Shown: positions 46,575 through 59,099 of the stretch, one piece after another
How the letters are laid out: each line of letters starts with the position of its first letter
Position numbering within the stretch: the first letter of the stretch is position 1
Assembly: GCF_024679095.1 (NCBI RefSeq)
Contig: NC_066535.1
Location: 5,067,274-5,131,273, forward strand
Reading direction: 5' to 3'
DNA length: 64,000 nt
Origin: Eriocheir sinensis
Taxonomy: Eukaryota > Arthropoda > Malacostraca > Decapoda > Varunidae
Translations under genes and position numbers: made by a program
Notes under the pieces: model-generated
The model's input: the letters and a program-made list of their open reading frames with translations, nothing else
What the model was told of the DNA's origin: nothing
Databases searched by the model: none

Positions 46575-47160
46575 GTGGTGAATAATAATTACTACCGATT
46601 AGAATCTTGAAAATAACAACAACAGGTGGTAATATTTATAGATGGTGCGTCTTTTATCTTATACTCTGGTTTAGTTTATTGTTTCGCTGCGGGTGAATAT
46701 TTGAGTTGACAATAGTGGTAATTAAGTGAGGAGGTCCAGGTACTTCATTTAATCGAAACATTTTTTAACCCCGTTTTTATTTAATTTAGAGATCAAGAAA
46801 ACATGTAAATGAAGCACTGCAAAAAAGTAAACAAGGAAGCAAATAAAAGATATAGACCATTATCAAGCAAGACATCTTCCTTTAGGCTTAACATACTTTT
46901 TTCTTTCTTATTATTTTTTTCCACCGCTGCATTTTATCATAATTTTTTTTAGCGCGAGGAAACTATATATACGAAGACTAAACCAGACATCTTTATTTAA
47001 CTCCGTACCCAAATAACACAACAATAACGAACTAAAATCAAACCACACATCCTCATTTAATTAAGACCCGCTACTTCTTTTTTTTTAGTTTTTATTGCCA
47101 TTTTCTTTAACGGTCACCTCTTTTAAGTAGCTGACGTTTGGCGCACAAGGTAGACGGTAA
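46575..47160. other. AT-rich sequence with recurring ACATCTTCATTTAA-like words
   Basis: ACATCTTCCTTTAGG (46870), ACATCTTTATTTAAC (46988) and ACATCCTCATTTAAT (47047) recur at uneven spacing, probably a decayed array. No gene. Confidence 0.5.
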
Positions 47161-47388
47161 TTAACCCGGTAGCTGCGGGGATCATGTTTCTTAAAGGCTC
47201 TTCCCTCTAAGCAAGAAAAATGAGAAAAAATCATCACTCACACAAACCATTTCATAATATATGTCAACGCATTTGTGATCAGTTTATGCATCATCTATTT
47301 TTTGGAGGTCTATATCATGGCACAAATTTAGCCCGTCGCTGCTACATGGTAAAGCCACAAATTTGGCCCCTCACTGCTACCAGGTTAA
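47161..47388. mobile_element. piggyBac-like MITE with TTAA target duplication
   Basis: The element is bounded by TTAA at 47161-47164 and 47385-47388. Its ends are imperfect inverted repeats: left CCCGGTAGCTGCGGGG, right (reverse complement) CCTGGTAGCAGTGAGGGG. TTAA duplication with a CC-initial end is the hallmark of piggyBac superfamily elements. It is about 220 bp with no transposase. Near the right end, CACAAATTTRGCCC is repeated about 34 bp apart. Confidence 0.8.
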
Positions 47389-47727
47389 TGTTAAGAAAAT
47401 GACGATGCTGCAGTACTACACGAGACACCTTCATTGAGGCCTCACCAACGTTGCCAGATGATCGTATCCACCACATTGTATTTATCCTTTTTAAGCCTCA
47501 GACTCTCGTAGCTACACAAATAACGAAAGAATATTAAAGTTAACGTTAAAAACTGTTATTCATTGATGTTTGTTTGTATTGGATAGTTGGTTTTGCCATA
47601 GATATCAGTTAGAAAATGCGATAATTTGACACGCTGGGCCTCACGTCACATACACTTTCCACAACCCTCATCACTGTCCTTCCCCGCCATTCTCAGTGTA
47701 CCGTTAAGAGAAGAGACTTGCTAAGGT
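47389..47727. other. AT-rich complex sequence
   Basis: No recognised feature. CTTCATTGAGGCC (47430) resembles the words seen at 46.9-47.0 kb. Confidence 0.45.
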
Positions 47728-47930
47728 AGGTATTATAAGACACCTTCGCGTCTCACATCAGCTATTTCTAAAGGTCAAAGAAGGGGTCAGTGGGGTTCTA
47801 ATGAGTGTTTTTTCAGGTTCACGGTACAGAGGAAGGGTCACACTACCACCAGGGTCATAAAACTACTCCTGGAAATGCCCCAAACTCTTACGAAAGCCTT
47901 GCCAAATATGTGAACTTGGGCACCGAAATA
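47728..47930 (+). mobile_element. Dispersed repeat family B, copy 2
   Basis: Contains CTCACATCAGCTATTTCTAA, GGTCAGTGGGGTTCTAATGA, GAAGGGTCACACTACCACCA, GGGTCATAAAACTACTCC and TTACGAAAGCCTTG in the same order as copy 3. Confidence 0.9.
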
Positions 47931-47944
47931 TCCAGTAATAGTAT

Positions 47945-48240
47945 AGTATAAGGTTGGTATTGTTAGAAGCTCCCACCCCTCACATCAACTATTTCCAAAG
48001 GCCAAAAAGGAGATCAGTCGGTTTCTAATGAGCGTTTCTTTAGGCTCATGGTGCAAAAGAAGGGTCACACTACAACCAGGGTCATAAAAGTACCCCCTAG
48101 ATTATTATTATTTTTTTTACAACAAAGGAGACAGCTCAAGGGCACAAAAAAGGAAACAATAATAAAAAAAAGCCCGCTATATCCTACGAAAGCCTTGTCA
48201 AATGTATGTGCTTGGGCGCCAAAAGGTTTAGGAATATGAC
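47945..48240 (+). mobile_element. Dispersed repeat family B, copy 3, interrupted by family R
   Basis: Follows copy 2 directly in the same orientation. The sequence runs to GGGTCATAAAAGTACC, is broken by a retroposon (48101-48180), and resumes with CTACGAAAGCCTTGTC and GTGCTTGGGCGCC. Confidence 0.9.
48101..48180 (-). mobile_element. 5'-truncated retroposon family R inside family B
   Basis: Plus strand: ATTATTATTATTTTTTTTAC, AACAAAGGAGACAGCTCAAG, GGCAC, A-rich linker, AAAGCCCGCTAT. Only about 75 bp of the 3' part is present. Nesting dates this insertion after the family B duplication. Confidence 0.9.
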
Positions 48241-48290
48241 CCTAATTAAGATCATATTTTTAAACGTTTCCTCACCTCAGTTCGCCTGTT

Positions 48291-48478
48291 TGAAGAGCCT
48301 CTCGTATAAGTTGCTGGGATTTCTTTGGACTGTTTTGAGATCCTATAGATAGTTTTACCCGACTTCTGCAACTACAACGGGAAAATCACCCATGAAAACC
48401 AGGTCAATCTTCTCTGTGGCCTTGGAAAATAGTCGAAGTGGGAGCCTGATGCGCTTAAGAATCTGCTGGACCTTAGAC
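48291..48478 (-). mobile_element. Dispersed repeat family B, copy 4, inverted and diverged
   Basis: Plus strand text follows the 16.7-kb copy in order: TCGTATAAGTTGCTGGGATT, TCCTATAGATAGTTTTACCC, ACCAGGTCAATCTTCTCTG, GCGCTTAAGAATCTG. Divergence is much higher than between copies 2 and 3. Confidence 0.65.
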
Positions 48479-48790
48479 AACAGAGTAATACCGTTTCCAG
48501 CTCTCGTTCCTCATTGCATCCTTACTTAGGCCTCACGCTCGTACTTCTTCTCATGTATTATCATTTTCACCCTCGCCTCTCAGTCCCGTTTAGCGCAAGG
48601 CGGCTTTTATGATACAATTATACCGTTTCGAGCGCTCATTACAGGCTGGCGCGGGGCGTGGAGGCGGCCCCGTGGCGCTCTTGGGACTGATAACATCTGG
48701 GTGAGGCACATAAATCCTGAGAGCACGTTTTGTCTGTCTCTTAATCGAAACATTGAAATATAGTCGCCACTGTTAGCTTTGGCCGAGTTA
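48479..48790. other. Complex sequence with a CpG-rich patch
   Basis: 48645-48690 is CpG-rich (GGCGCGGGGCGTGGAGGCGG). No gene recognised. Confidence 0.4.
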
Positions 48791-49680
<890 letters not shown>

Positions 49681-49820
49681 AGGAGAGGAGATGAGAGGAA
49701 AGAAGGAAAGAGAAGAGAGGAGAAGAGCAAAGAAGAGAAGAGGAGAGGAGAGGAAAGAAGGAAAGAGAAGAGAGGAGAAGAGAGGAGAGGAGAGGAGAGG
49801 AGAGGAGAGAGGAGAGGAGG
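49681..49820. repeat. GGAGA/GAAAG polypurine array with 55-bp duplication
   Basis: GAGGAAAGAAGGAAAGAGAA is found near 49696 and 49751 (55 bp). GGAGA pentamers fill 49785-49818. Confidence 0.9.
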
Positions 49821-50039
49821 CTAACAAGGGCAGGTGGCTCCAGAGGGCAGGCAGGTGAGAATATTCAGGTGTCCGGTAAGACGTCGGTTACCTGTCGTTA
49901 TACCTGCATGGGGCGGGAAGGTGTTCTCGCATCGTAATGCCTTTTTTGTGTGTGTGTCTTTAGCGGACGACGCCGGTGAGTCGAAGAAAAAAAATGTATT
50001 ATGTCCCACTTCCGGCAACTGCTTCCTGGGACCAGCTGC

Positions 50040-50076
<37 letters not shown>

Positions 50077-50158
50077 GGCTTAGTGGGTGAGTATAGATGA
50101 AAGAGATAGATGGATAGACAGATTGGCTTAGATAAAGATATACAGAAATAGAGGTAGA

Positions 50159-50196
<38 letters not shown>

Positions 50197-50340
50197 CCTC
50201 CTCGTCTCCCTCCTCCCCCTCCCCCCTTCCCTCCCATTCTCCTCTTACACAGCTGGACGTCTCTCCTTGCCACGTGCCGCCTTCCTATCTTCATCTACAA
50301 TCTCAGCCGTCACTTCCTGCCTCCTTCCTTCCTTTCTTCC
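49821..50340. repeat. Complex segment with (GT)n, (GA)n and CCTCC tract
   Basis: 49821-50040 is complex, with CAGGTGAGAATATTCAGGTG text but no supported exon. (GT)n at 50042-50072, (GA)n at 50160-50192, then CCCTCCTCCCCCTCC. Confidence 0.7.
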
Positions 50341-50600
50341 TTGATTACTCGCTCTCTTCCTCCCTTCTTTTCTCCCTTAGTTCCGTTCTCTTTCACTCAT
50401 TTTTGTTTTCTTACTTCTTCCTCCCTTTCTTTCATCCTTGGTTTTTTTCTGTTTCTTCTTATCCCATTTTTTTAATTTACTCACTTAACTTTTCTCATAT
50501 TACTCGCTTTCTTCCTGTCTTCGTTTCTCCCTTTGTTCCTCTCTATTTTACTCATTTTTGTTTTCTTTCTTCTTCCTCCTTTTTGTTTCTTTCTCACACT
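50341..50600. repeat. ~155-bp T/CT-rich tandem duplication
   Basis: ACTCATTTTTGTTTTCTTNC then TTCTTCCTCC occurs at 50395 and 50550 (155 bp), and ATTACTCGCT occurs in both units. Confidence 0.82.
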
Positions 50601-50970
50601 TTTTTTCATCCTCTCATTTTTCTATATTTGATTTTCTTCTTTTATGTAGTCTTTTATTTTTTTTTCCTTTCTATGTCTTTTATCTATTTTTCCTCCTCTT
50701 TGTTGCTTCTTTCTCTTTCATACTTTTTTCTTCTTGTTTTCTCTTTCACTCTTCTCTTCTTTTTTTTTTAATTTATATTTTACTTACTTTGCTACATTTC
50801 TTTCCTTTACTCTGCGTTATTTTTTCTTCCTTTCTTTTTTCTCTTTCATTCGTTTCTCTTCTATTCTCTCCTTTACTTGGTTACATTTCTTTCCTCTATT
50901 CTTTGTTATTTTTCTTTTATTTTTTCTCTTTCATTCGTTTCTCTTCTATTCTTTCCTTTACTTACTCGGT
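50601..50970. repeat. T-rich tract with ~85-89 bp tandem repeat
   Basis: CTCTTTCATTCGTTTCTCTT then CTATTCT lies at 50841 and 50926 (85 bp). TACATTTCTTTCCT with GTTATTTTT occurs near 50791 and 50882. The 340-residue ORF across it is an artefact. Confidence 0.85.
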
Positions 50971-51229
50971 TTTATTTTCCTCTCTTTCTCAGCTTCCGCG
51001 AGACACCACGACCGTTACTATATTCTACACTTTACTGCCGGGTCTTTTTGCTCCATTAAACTTGTTACACGCGCTGGAAAATTGTAAATATAACGTTTCC
51101 TGTATTAAATCGAGTCTTGCGTGTATTCATTTTTTACCACGTATACTTTTGCTTCAAGACTTTTGCTTCCAAGATCACGATATTTCTTTCTTTTTTTCTC
51201 TGCGTGTGTGTGTGGGGGGGGGGGAGGGG
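50971..51229. other. Complex segment ending in poly-G
   Basis: 51000-51180 has balanced composition. A minus-strand candidate exon was tested and rejected. A G run with GGGGAGGGG is at 51213-51230. Confidence 0.5.
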
Positions 51230-51794
<565 letters not shown>

Positions 51795-51798
<4 letters not shown>

Positions 51799-52164
51799 AA
51801 CGAAACCTGGAAGCGGCAAGAACAGGGATATAGGTTCGAGTATGACCCGAGATGGCAGGATAAACCAGTCAGTAAAAATTGTGGCGCTCACTTGAGAGTG
51901 GAAGTGACCACCTGAAGGGGATAGGGAGGGAGATGGGAAGGAACAGGGAAAAGGAGTGAGAGGGAGAGGAAGAAGGAGAGAGATGGCATAGAGATGGTCC
52001 GCGCTGTGATGGAATTTCAAACCGCCATGGATTCGGGGAAGGAAGGAAGCGTGAATGTTGTAAGTGTTGGTTGGCGGAAAAATGCGAGTTATTCGTCTCT
52101 AGGAATAACAAGACATGCTGGGTGTTTGTTTTATGTGTTTTGTAGCGACGGGTGTTGGAGGAGT
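51795..52164. other. Complex sequence
   Basis: GGGAGAGGAAGAAGGAG patch near 51960. The 70-residue plus ORF at 51994-52206 has mixed composition (MVRAVMEFQTAMDSGKEGSV) but runs into a retroposon; not recognised. Confidence 0.4.
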
Positions 52165-52300
52165 GTTTTTCTACGGCATAGGGACAAGCTCCAGTGTAAA
52201 GGATAGCCCGTTAATCACTTCTACTATGACAGTAAAGAGAACTGAGTGGCCAGAAGAGAGGTCAGTTTCGGATGGAGAGGTGTATTGATGCTCCTGTGCG
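52165..52300 (-). mobile_element. Retroposon family R, diverged copy
   Basis: Plus strand TTTTCTACGGCATAGGGACA, AGCTCCAGTG, TAGCCCGTTAATCACTTCTA, GTGGCCAGAAGAGAGGTCAG, TTTCGGATGGAGAGGTGT follows the family order. It extends through the GGAGAGGTGT block shared with 46041. The A-rich linkers have been lost. Confidence 0.78.
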
Positions 52301-52840
52301 AATGAAAATAGTAAAGGGTCGTGTGGGAGAAGTGGTGTAGCAGTAGCCAAATTAATACATGAAGGATGCTGTGACGTGAGATAATATCGTCTTTAGCTTT
52401 GAATTTCATGGGATAGTAAATTATTTCTATTGGTTTAAAATGAAAAGAGAAAACATGCAAATATAATTAATGATCGTTCTGGCATATTTTCTCCCTCTTA
52501 TATTTCAAGGATTGAATAAAAGAAAAAAAAATAGATATGCTTGTGTTTAAATTTATATAAAAGAAGAAAATATTTATGAATTGCTCAACAAAAGGGTGAG
52601 GCAAAGCACAATAATTTTCTACGTCTTTGATTCATGACCTGTGAAGCAACTGTGCAGGAGCGTTAAGACAGTAAAAAAGAAATAATGAAATGGTGGTCGC
52701 GAAAAAAAAAAATCTTACATATCACCCACACGAAAGAAAAAAATAAATAAGTGAGAGTAAGTGGGTGGAAAAGCATTAAAATTCCCGTCTTTCTCAACGA
52801 TGCCGCGATAACCTTGACGATAATACCCGTAACCCTTCAC
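52301..52840. other. AT-rich sequence without genes
   Basis: Low GC, several A-runs. Nothing recognised. Confidence 0.5.
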
Positions 52841-53020
52841 CTGGCAAGCACCACAACCACCACCACCACCACCACTACTACCACTACCTCCACCACCACC
52901 ACCATCACCACCACCACCATCACCACCACCACCACCACCACTATCACCACCACCACCACTATCACCACCACCACCATTACCGCCACCACCACTACCTCCA
53001 CCACCACCACCACCAGAAGC
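52841..53020. repeat. (CAC)n imperfect microsatellite
   Basis: CACCACCAC with CACTAC, CATCAC and CTCCAC variants. It yields poly-Thr, poly-Gly and poly-Val artefact ORFs. Confidence 0.95.
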
Positions 53021-53910
<890 letters not shown>

Positions 53911-54359
53911 ACCTGGACGGCAAGAGCAGAGTCACCGGTGTAATTAAGGCGGAGGACACGCTGTCGAACAAGGTATGCCGTTGTTTCGCAGTCACAGAGG
54001 ACGCGTTTTTATTTTTTTGTCCCTTCTCTTCCCTCCCGCGGGACATACCTAGCGGGACACGATCTCTCTTGTCTCTCTCGCTGTCTATGTAACGGCTGTG
54101 TGTGAGTATGTGTGTGTATGTGCGTGTGTGTGCTGCGTCTGGGTCACCGTTAAGAAGGAGGAAGAGAAGAAGGAGAAGCAGGAGGAGGAGGAGAAGGAAG
54201 AGAGGAAGAGGAAGGAACAGCCACTCATCTAACAGTGCTGTCATCGTAACCTGGTCATCCACGCTGCTGCATTCCTGTCATGAGTAAAGAGGTGGAAAAA
54301 AGAAAGAAAAAACAGTGACGGTGGACTTGCATTATCTTCGCTGCTGATATAGATGATGT
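53911..54359. other. Complex sequence with GT and GGA patches
   Basis: TGTGTGTGAGTATGTGTGTG near 54098, and GGAGGAGGAGAAGG near 54180. No gene recognised. Confidence 0.5.
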
Positions 54360-54690
54360 GAGATGTTGATGACGATAAAAAGAAGGAGGAAGAGGGGAAG
54401 GATGAAGAGGAGGAGGAAGAGGAGTGGAATAACGATGCTGATTCAAAGGAAGAGGAAAATGGGGGAGGAGGAAAAGGAGGAGGAGTAAGAGGAGAGGAAT
54501 AACGATGATGAAGAAAAGGAAGAGGAGAAGGGGGTAGTAGGAAAAGTAAGAGGAATAAAAGAAGAGGAATAACGATGATGAAGAAAAGGAAGAGGAGATG
54601 GAAGAAGAGGAGGAGGAGGAGGAGGAGGAAGAGAAAGAGGATGAGAAGGCTGAGGAAAAGGAAGAGAGAAATGATGATGATGATGTGATA
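54360..54690. repeat. 70-bp purine-rich tandem repeat, three copies
   Basis: GGAATAACGATGMTGA recurs at 54426, 54496 and 54566: an exact 70-bp step. AAAGGAAGAGGARAWGG follows each. (GGA)n at 54608-54632. Confidence 0.94.
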
Positions 54691-54701
54691 AAAACGTACT
54701 A

Positions 54702-55001
54702 ATGCTGCTTCCCACATTACGGACGCGCACTTTTTACTCGCTTACATCTTCGTCCTGCCCGCTGACCTTCTTTTTTTGGATGTCTTTTAACCGTGTGTTT
54801 CTTGCTTACGCCGCCGCCGCCAACGTGGAATTACCGCTTGTGTTTCTTGCTCGCATCGCCGGCAAACACACAATTACCTCTCCCGGCACGCAGGGCGGTG
54901 GCCATCAGCGTCAGGAGGCACCGAGGTATTACTTGGAGAGAAGACGAGATTTTGACACCCGGACAAATTATGGTTCCGTCCTGAAGGCCGCGCTGACCTG
55001 A
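54702..55001 (+). other. Unrecognised open frame with mixed composition
   Basis: The frame begins MLLPTLRTRTFYSLTSSSC and ends DTRTNYGSVLKAALT. Unlike most ORFs here it is not a simple-repeat product. It contains a 45-bp tandem duplication (54794-54838 and 54839-54883; VFLAYAAAANVELPL and VFLARIAGKHTITSP), which keeps frame. No domain is recognised, and chance is not excluded. Confidence 0.18.
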
Positions 55002-55384
55002 GGATGAACGTGTGCTGCGGTAACTTTCGTGTATATGTCTTTAAGAATGATGATAATGATGATGATGACGAGGGTGATGATAATGAAAAAATTGATAATG
55101 CCTTGACGCGGCAACTTAGGGATGATGATGATAATGATGATGGTGATGGTAATGATAAAGGTGATAATGATGGAAAATTAACATAGAGAAGCCAAAAATA
55201 TACTTGTCACCTCTGCCTTGTGTGGTGTAAACGTAATGAGGATAATAATGAAAAAAAAAGAAGACAATAGTAAAGTTAAAGATAGCCGTGCCCACATTAC
55301 ACTGCATGATAAAAAATAATAACAATAAGAGTTAAAGTTTTATATAGCTAAGAGAGCTCATGAAATACAAAACATCGCAGTCTG
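55002..55384. repeat. GAT-rich tract and AT-rich spacer
   Basis: GATGATGATGAT with AATGAT variants at 55047-55165, then A-rich sequence without genes. Confidence 0.75.
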
Positions 55385-55693
55385 CTAAGAGTGATACAGA
55401 AAATATGAAATACAGTAATACAATAAAACACAATACAAACACAGAGTAAGGGCGTACTCCAGCTCATGCCGAGACAAGCAAAGCATCGCGTGACGGAGAC
55501 CAATTCCTGCCCATTGAGCTTGATAGGAATCTTTGTTACCCGGGAACAGCGATGGACGCGGGCAGGTAAAGCAGGTGATAAGCCACTCAGCCGCGGCGGC
55601 CAGGTAGTCCCGGGAGTAAGATTGCAGAGTGGCATGCAACGGACGGAAGAAACAGAAGAAATTATACGCAGCAAAACGTTCGAGACACGACAC
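55385..55693 (-). other. Unrecognised protein-like open frame on the minus strand
   Basis: Part of the frame reads LQSYSRDYLAAAAEWLITCF, then TCPRPSLFPGNKDSYQAQWA and GIGLRHAMLCLSRHELEYAL. Composition is protein-like and unlike the repeats. An overlapping minus frame and a plus frame are also open, so DNA composition alone could explain it. It may be a fragment of a mobile element. No family can be named. Confidence 0.2.
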
Positions 55694-56283
55694 GGCCAGA
55701 GAGGCGAGGTGAAAAAAAAATGTGGATCAAGTAAGGTAACATGCAGGAGGAAGAAGAGGAGGAGGAGGAGGAGGAAAAAGAGAAAATAAAGTTGAGTGAC
55801 GAACAGAAGGAGAACGGAAAACCCCCAATCACCGGTACAGACCATCATGACGCACACACCTGGCGGGAACGTGTGTGGCCTTACTTGCTGTGGCCCACCT
55901 GCCTGTCTGCCACCACTCCACCGCAGACACACCCAACAGACCCAACACCCAACACCCTCGCCTCCGTCAGCGGTGAGGCGGCGTTTCTTACTGCATATAC
56001 TTTGTTACCTTCCTTTTTTTACGGTGATGGAAACAGAACGAGAAGCGAATAAAAACAAGCCTTGAAACCCGGACCCTGTCAAGAGAAAAAGCGAGGAAGA
56101 TGCCACGAAAGATGATTCAAATTAATTCCAGGTGTGCCTCGATGCTCCCCTACCTGTGAGAAAGATCGTAAAAGTAAAAATAATGCAAATAAGGAGATAA
56201 AGCTTTGACACAGATGGAGGAGGCGGGATATTGAAGCGGACGGTGGGGGTGAGCCAGAGATAAGCGGGGCGAGCCGTGTGCCG
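55694..56283. other. Complex sequence with a GGA patch
   Basis: GGAGGAGGAGGAGG near 55757. CACCGCAG (55929) and GTCAGCGGTGAGG (55967) look splice-like, but the candidate between them is C/A-rich and unconvincing. No gene. Confidence 0.4.
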
Positions 56284-56600
56284 GAATGGGTTCGTGGCTC
56301 ACATTACTCGGCGCACAACTCTCACTATATAATGGTCTTCCCTCCCCGTGCTCTCGATATCAGAAATTCATAAAGTCTGGTAGTTATGTCTCGTCAATTT
56401 GCTTTATGGCGAGTTTAGATGAAGGAAAAAAGGTACGTGTTCTTTTCTTTATTGTGGTGGAATGGGTTCTTTGCTCAGACACTTCTTCCATACTCGTCTT
56501 ATTGGTTTTCTCCTTTATCTTTTAGTATCAGAAACCCGTAAGGTACAGGAATTATACTCGATGTAAACTCGCTTTATGATAAGTTTCAACGCGATTCAGG
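56284..56600. repeat. ~170-176 bp tandem duplication
   Basis: GGAATGGGTTCKTKGCTCA occurs at 56283 and 56459. TATCAGAAAYYCRTAARGT and CTTTATGRYRAGTTT follow in both. Copies are clearly diverged. Confidence 0.85.
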
Positions 56601-56889
56601 ACATTTAGATAACCACAAGTATGACTAACAGGCGATAAAAATACTAAAACTCTCACATAAATAATGCACCGAAACTACACAAGACGCCATGAAAACACCT
56701 AAAATGCACGGCAGGAAAATTCATATAATAATAATAAGTGTAAACCCTTTGAGGCGTTACCAAGTATGGCGCCGATCGGTGAAGAGTTGGCTGTCCACAC
56801 AAAAACGAGAGACAAAGGAGACGCGAGACACTTATACTAACTTAACCGGCCAATAAAAGTGACACTCGAGATTAGAAGTCAGTCACTCC
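56601..56889. other. AT-rich complex sequence
   Basis: No recognised feature. Confidence 0.45.
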
Positions 56890-57255
56890 GCATAAATTTA
56901 CTTCTCTTATTAATTTCGTCTATATATTTTTCTCTCCCACTGCGTCTGGTAGGTACTCACCCTCCTATCTATGAAGCGTGCGTTCGGTTACTGTTATACT
57001 TAGAGAAAACTTACTATTCCCTCTATAATCTGAACACACACAAACACAGATACAAATATAATCAGAAACGATATATTTGTCCTTCTCTCTATTATTAATT
57101 TCGTCTATATTTTCCTCTCCCACTGCGTCTCGTGCTCCCACTTCTCTCTATATGATGCTTCGGTTTGGTAATATATTCAGGGAAAACTTTTATAATCTCA
57201 ACAAACACAAACACGCACAGATATACAAATAATCCGAAACCTTTTATTTGGCTTC
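56890..57255. repeat. ~171-185 bp tandem duplication
   Basis: TTAATTTCGTCTATAT then CTCTCCCACTGCGTCT lies at 56911 and 57096. AGRGAAAACTT, CACAGATAYACAAAT and AATCMGAAAC follow in both. Confidence 0.9.
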
Positions 57256-57633
57256 CTCTCATTATAACCTTGTTGCTGCGCCTTGGTCCCGTATGCAAAG
57301 GTCGACCGGGTCGCCCATTAGGCTCAGGCGCTCTCTCGTCAATTTGTGCCCTCCGATATGGCAGTCCAATTATATAAATCAGGCAGGTGGGGTCGCGGCC
57401 GGGTCCACTCTAATGATAGGGGGGAGCTGCTGTGGCAAGTGGGGCGGCTGACTGGGTGTTTTTGTTGGTACACTTGCTCCCATTGCGACCAGTGTGTTAC
57501 GGAGGGTTGAGGGGGGTGCGCGGCGGTGCGTGACGAGCTGCCCGGAAGGAAAAACAGAGCAGAGCAGGGCAGGGTGCAGGGCAAGGCGAAGACATAATGT
57601 TTGGAAAGGAAACCTGACCCCTGAATCAATTAA
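57256..57633. other. GC-balanced complex segment
   Basis: A 96-residue minus ORF (57339-57629) has mixed composition, including SVTHWSQWEQVYQQKHPVSR. Not recognised. GCAGAGCAGGGCAGGG near 57556 is a short simple repeat. Confidence 0.35.
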
Positions 57634-57957
57634 CCTTTTCTGGTATTGCGTAACTGAAAACAGACGGAAATAAAGATCGAAATGAATGATCCCCGGACCT
57701 CTAATTTGTCTGGTCCAGGTACAGGTGTTCAGAGTGGCCCCGGGTACATTACACTGGAGCTCAGGTGTGACAGGTGAGAATGGACCACACTAAACTTTGT
57801 GGTATTGTATAACTAAAACATTGGCCGAAATAAAAATGAAAGTAAAGCACCCATAGGCCTCAAATTCCCTTTCTTAAGCACCAGATGTTCTGAGAGGCCC
57901 CAGGGGCGATGCACGGGAGCTCAGGTGTGACAGGTGAGGTTAGGCCACGCTAACTTG
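57634..57957. repeat. 159-160 bp tandem duplication, two copies
   Basis: GGTATTG starts at 57642 and 57801. GGGAGCTCAGGTGTGACAGG-like text (57757, 57917) and GGMCCACRCTAA end both. The copies show many point differences, so the event is not very recent. Confidence 0.95.
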
Positions 57958-58061
57958 ATGACCAACACACCTGTTCACCTCGACCCCTCCTACACGCCCC
58001 CTTGACCACCCTAAGATCCCTCCCTCCCGCCCCCTCTCCTCCCCTTACACCCACTGACCAG
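57958..58061. other. C-rich segment upstream of a candidate exon
   Basis: CCTCCCTCCCGCCCCCTCTC runs into CCCTTACACCCACTGACCAG, which resembles a polypyrimidine tract plus acceptor. Confidence 0.4.
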
Positions 58062-58241
58062 CTGTGGGTGGAAAGGAAAGTTAAGACTCGCGGGAAAAGA
58101 AATGAAAAAAAGACGAACAAAAACCGCTCGCCAATCATTATGAAAAGGGAAAAAAATGGTTGGTTGGTCACGTTCGGTAATCCATCTCGAGAGGGGACGA
58201 ATGATACCAGAGCAAGAATTTATAGTTTCGCAAGAGTGGTG
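58062..58241 (+). CDS. Best candidate exon: 60 open codons between consensus splice sites
   Basis: A pyrimidine-rich acceptor ending GACCAG (58061) precedes, and the strong donor GTAAGTAAG follows at 58242. The 180 nt between are open as 60 codons, beginning LWVERKVKTRGKRNEKKTNK and ending GTNDTRARIYSFARVV. The first half is very basic (Lys/Arg/Asn) and could be nuclear or nucleic-acid binding, but this is a guess. No domain is recognised, and the opposite strand is also open. No partner exons were found nearby. Confidence 0.28.
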
Positions 58242-58443
58242 GTAAGTAAGTATCATTGGAGGCGGGGAATATTGTGTTGAGATGTTTGGCACTGCTCATG
58301 GCGTGGCGGCCGCCGAAGGTAATGAAAGTTGTGAGTGAGATTTCCTTGTGTGACCTGAGACCTGGTGGCGGCGGTGGTGGTGGTGGTGGTTGGGTGGCGA
58401 TGATGGTGGTGGCGATGGTGGTGGTGGCGATGGTGGTGGTGCA
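58242..58443. repeat. Complex segment then (GGT)n
   Basis: 58242-58365 is complex. GGTGGTGGTGG with GATGGTGGTGGC variants fills 58368-58443. Confidence 0.75.

Positions 58444-59099
<656 letters not shown>

Noticed and set aside
50957..51076. Minus-strand exon between a good acceptor and a GTAAGTAA donor
   Set aside because: All three frames contain stop codons.
57363..57380. CCAAT plus TATATAA as a promoter
   Set aside because: No initiator or downstream element at the expected distance and no downstream gene; AT-rich words like this are common here.
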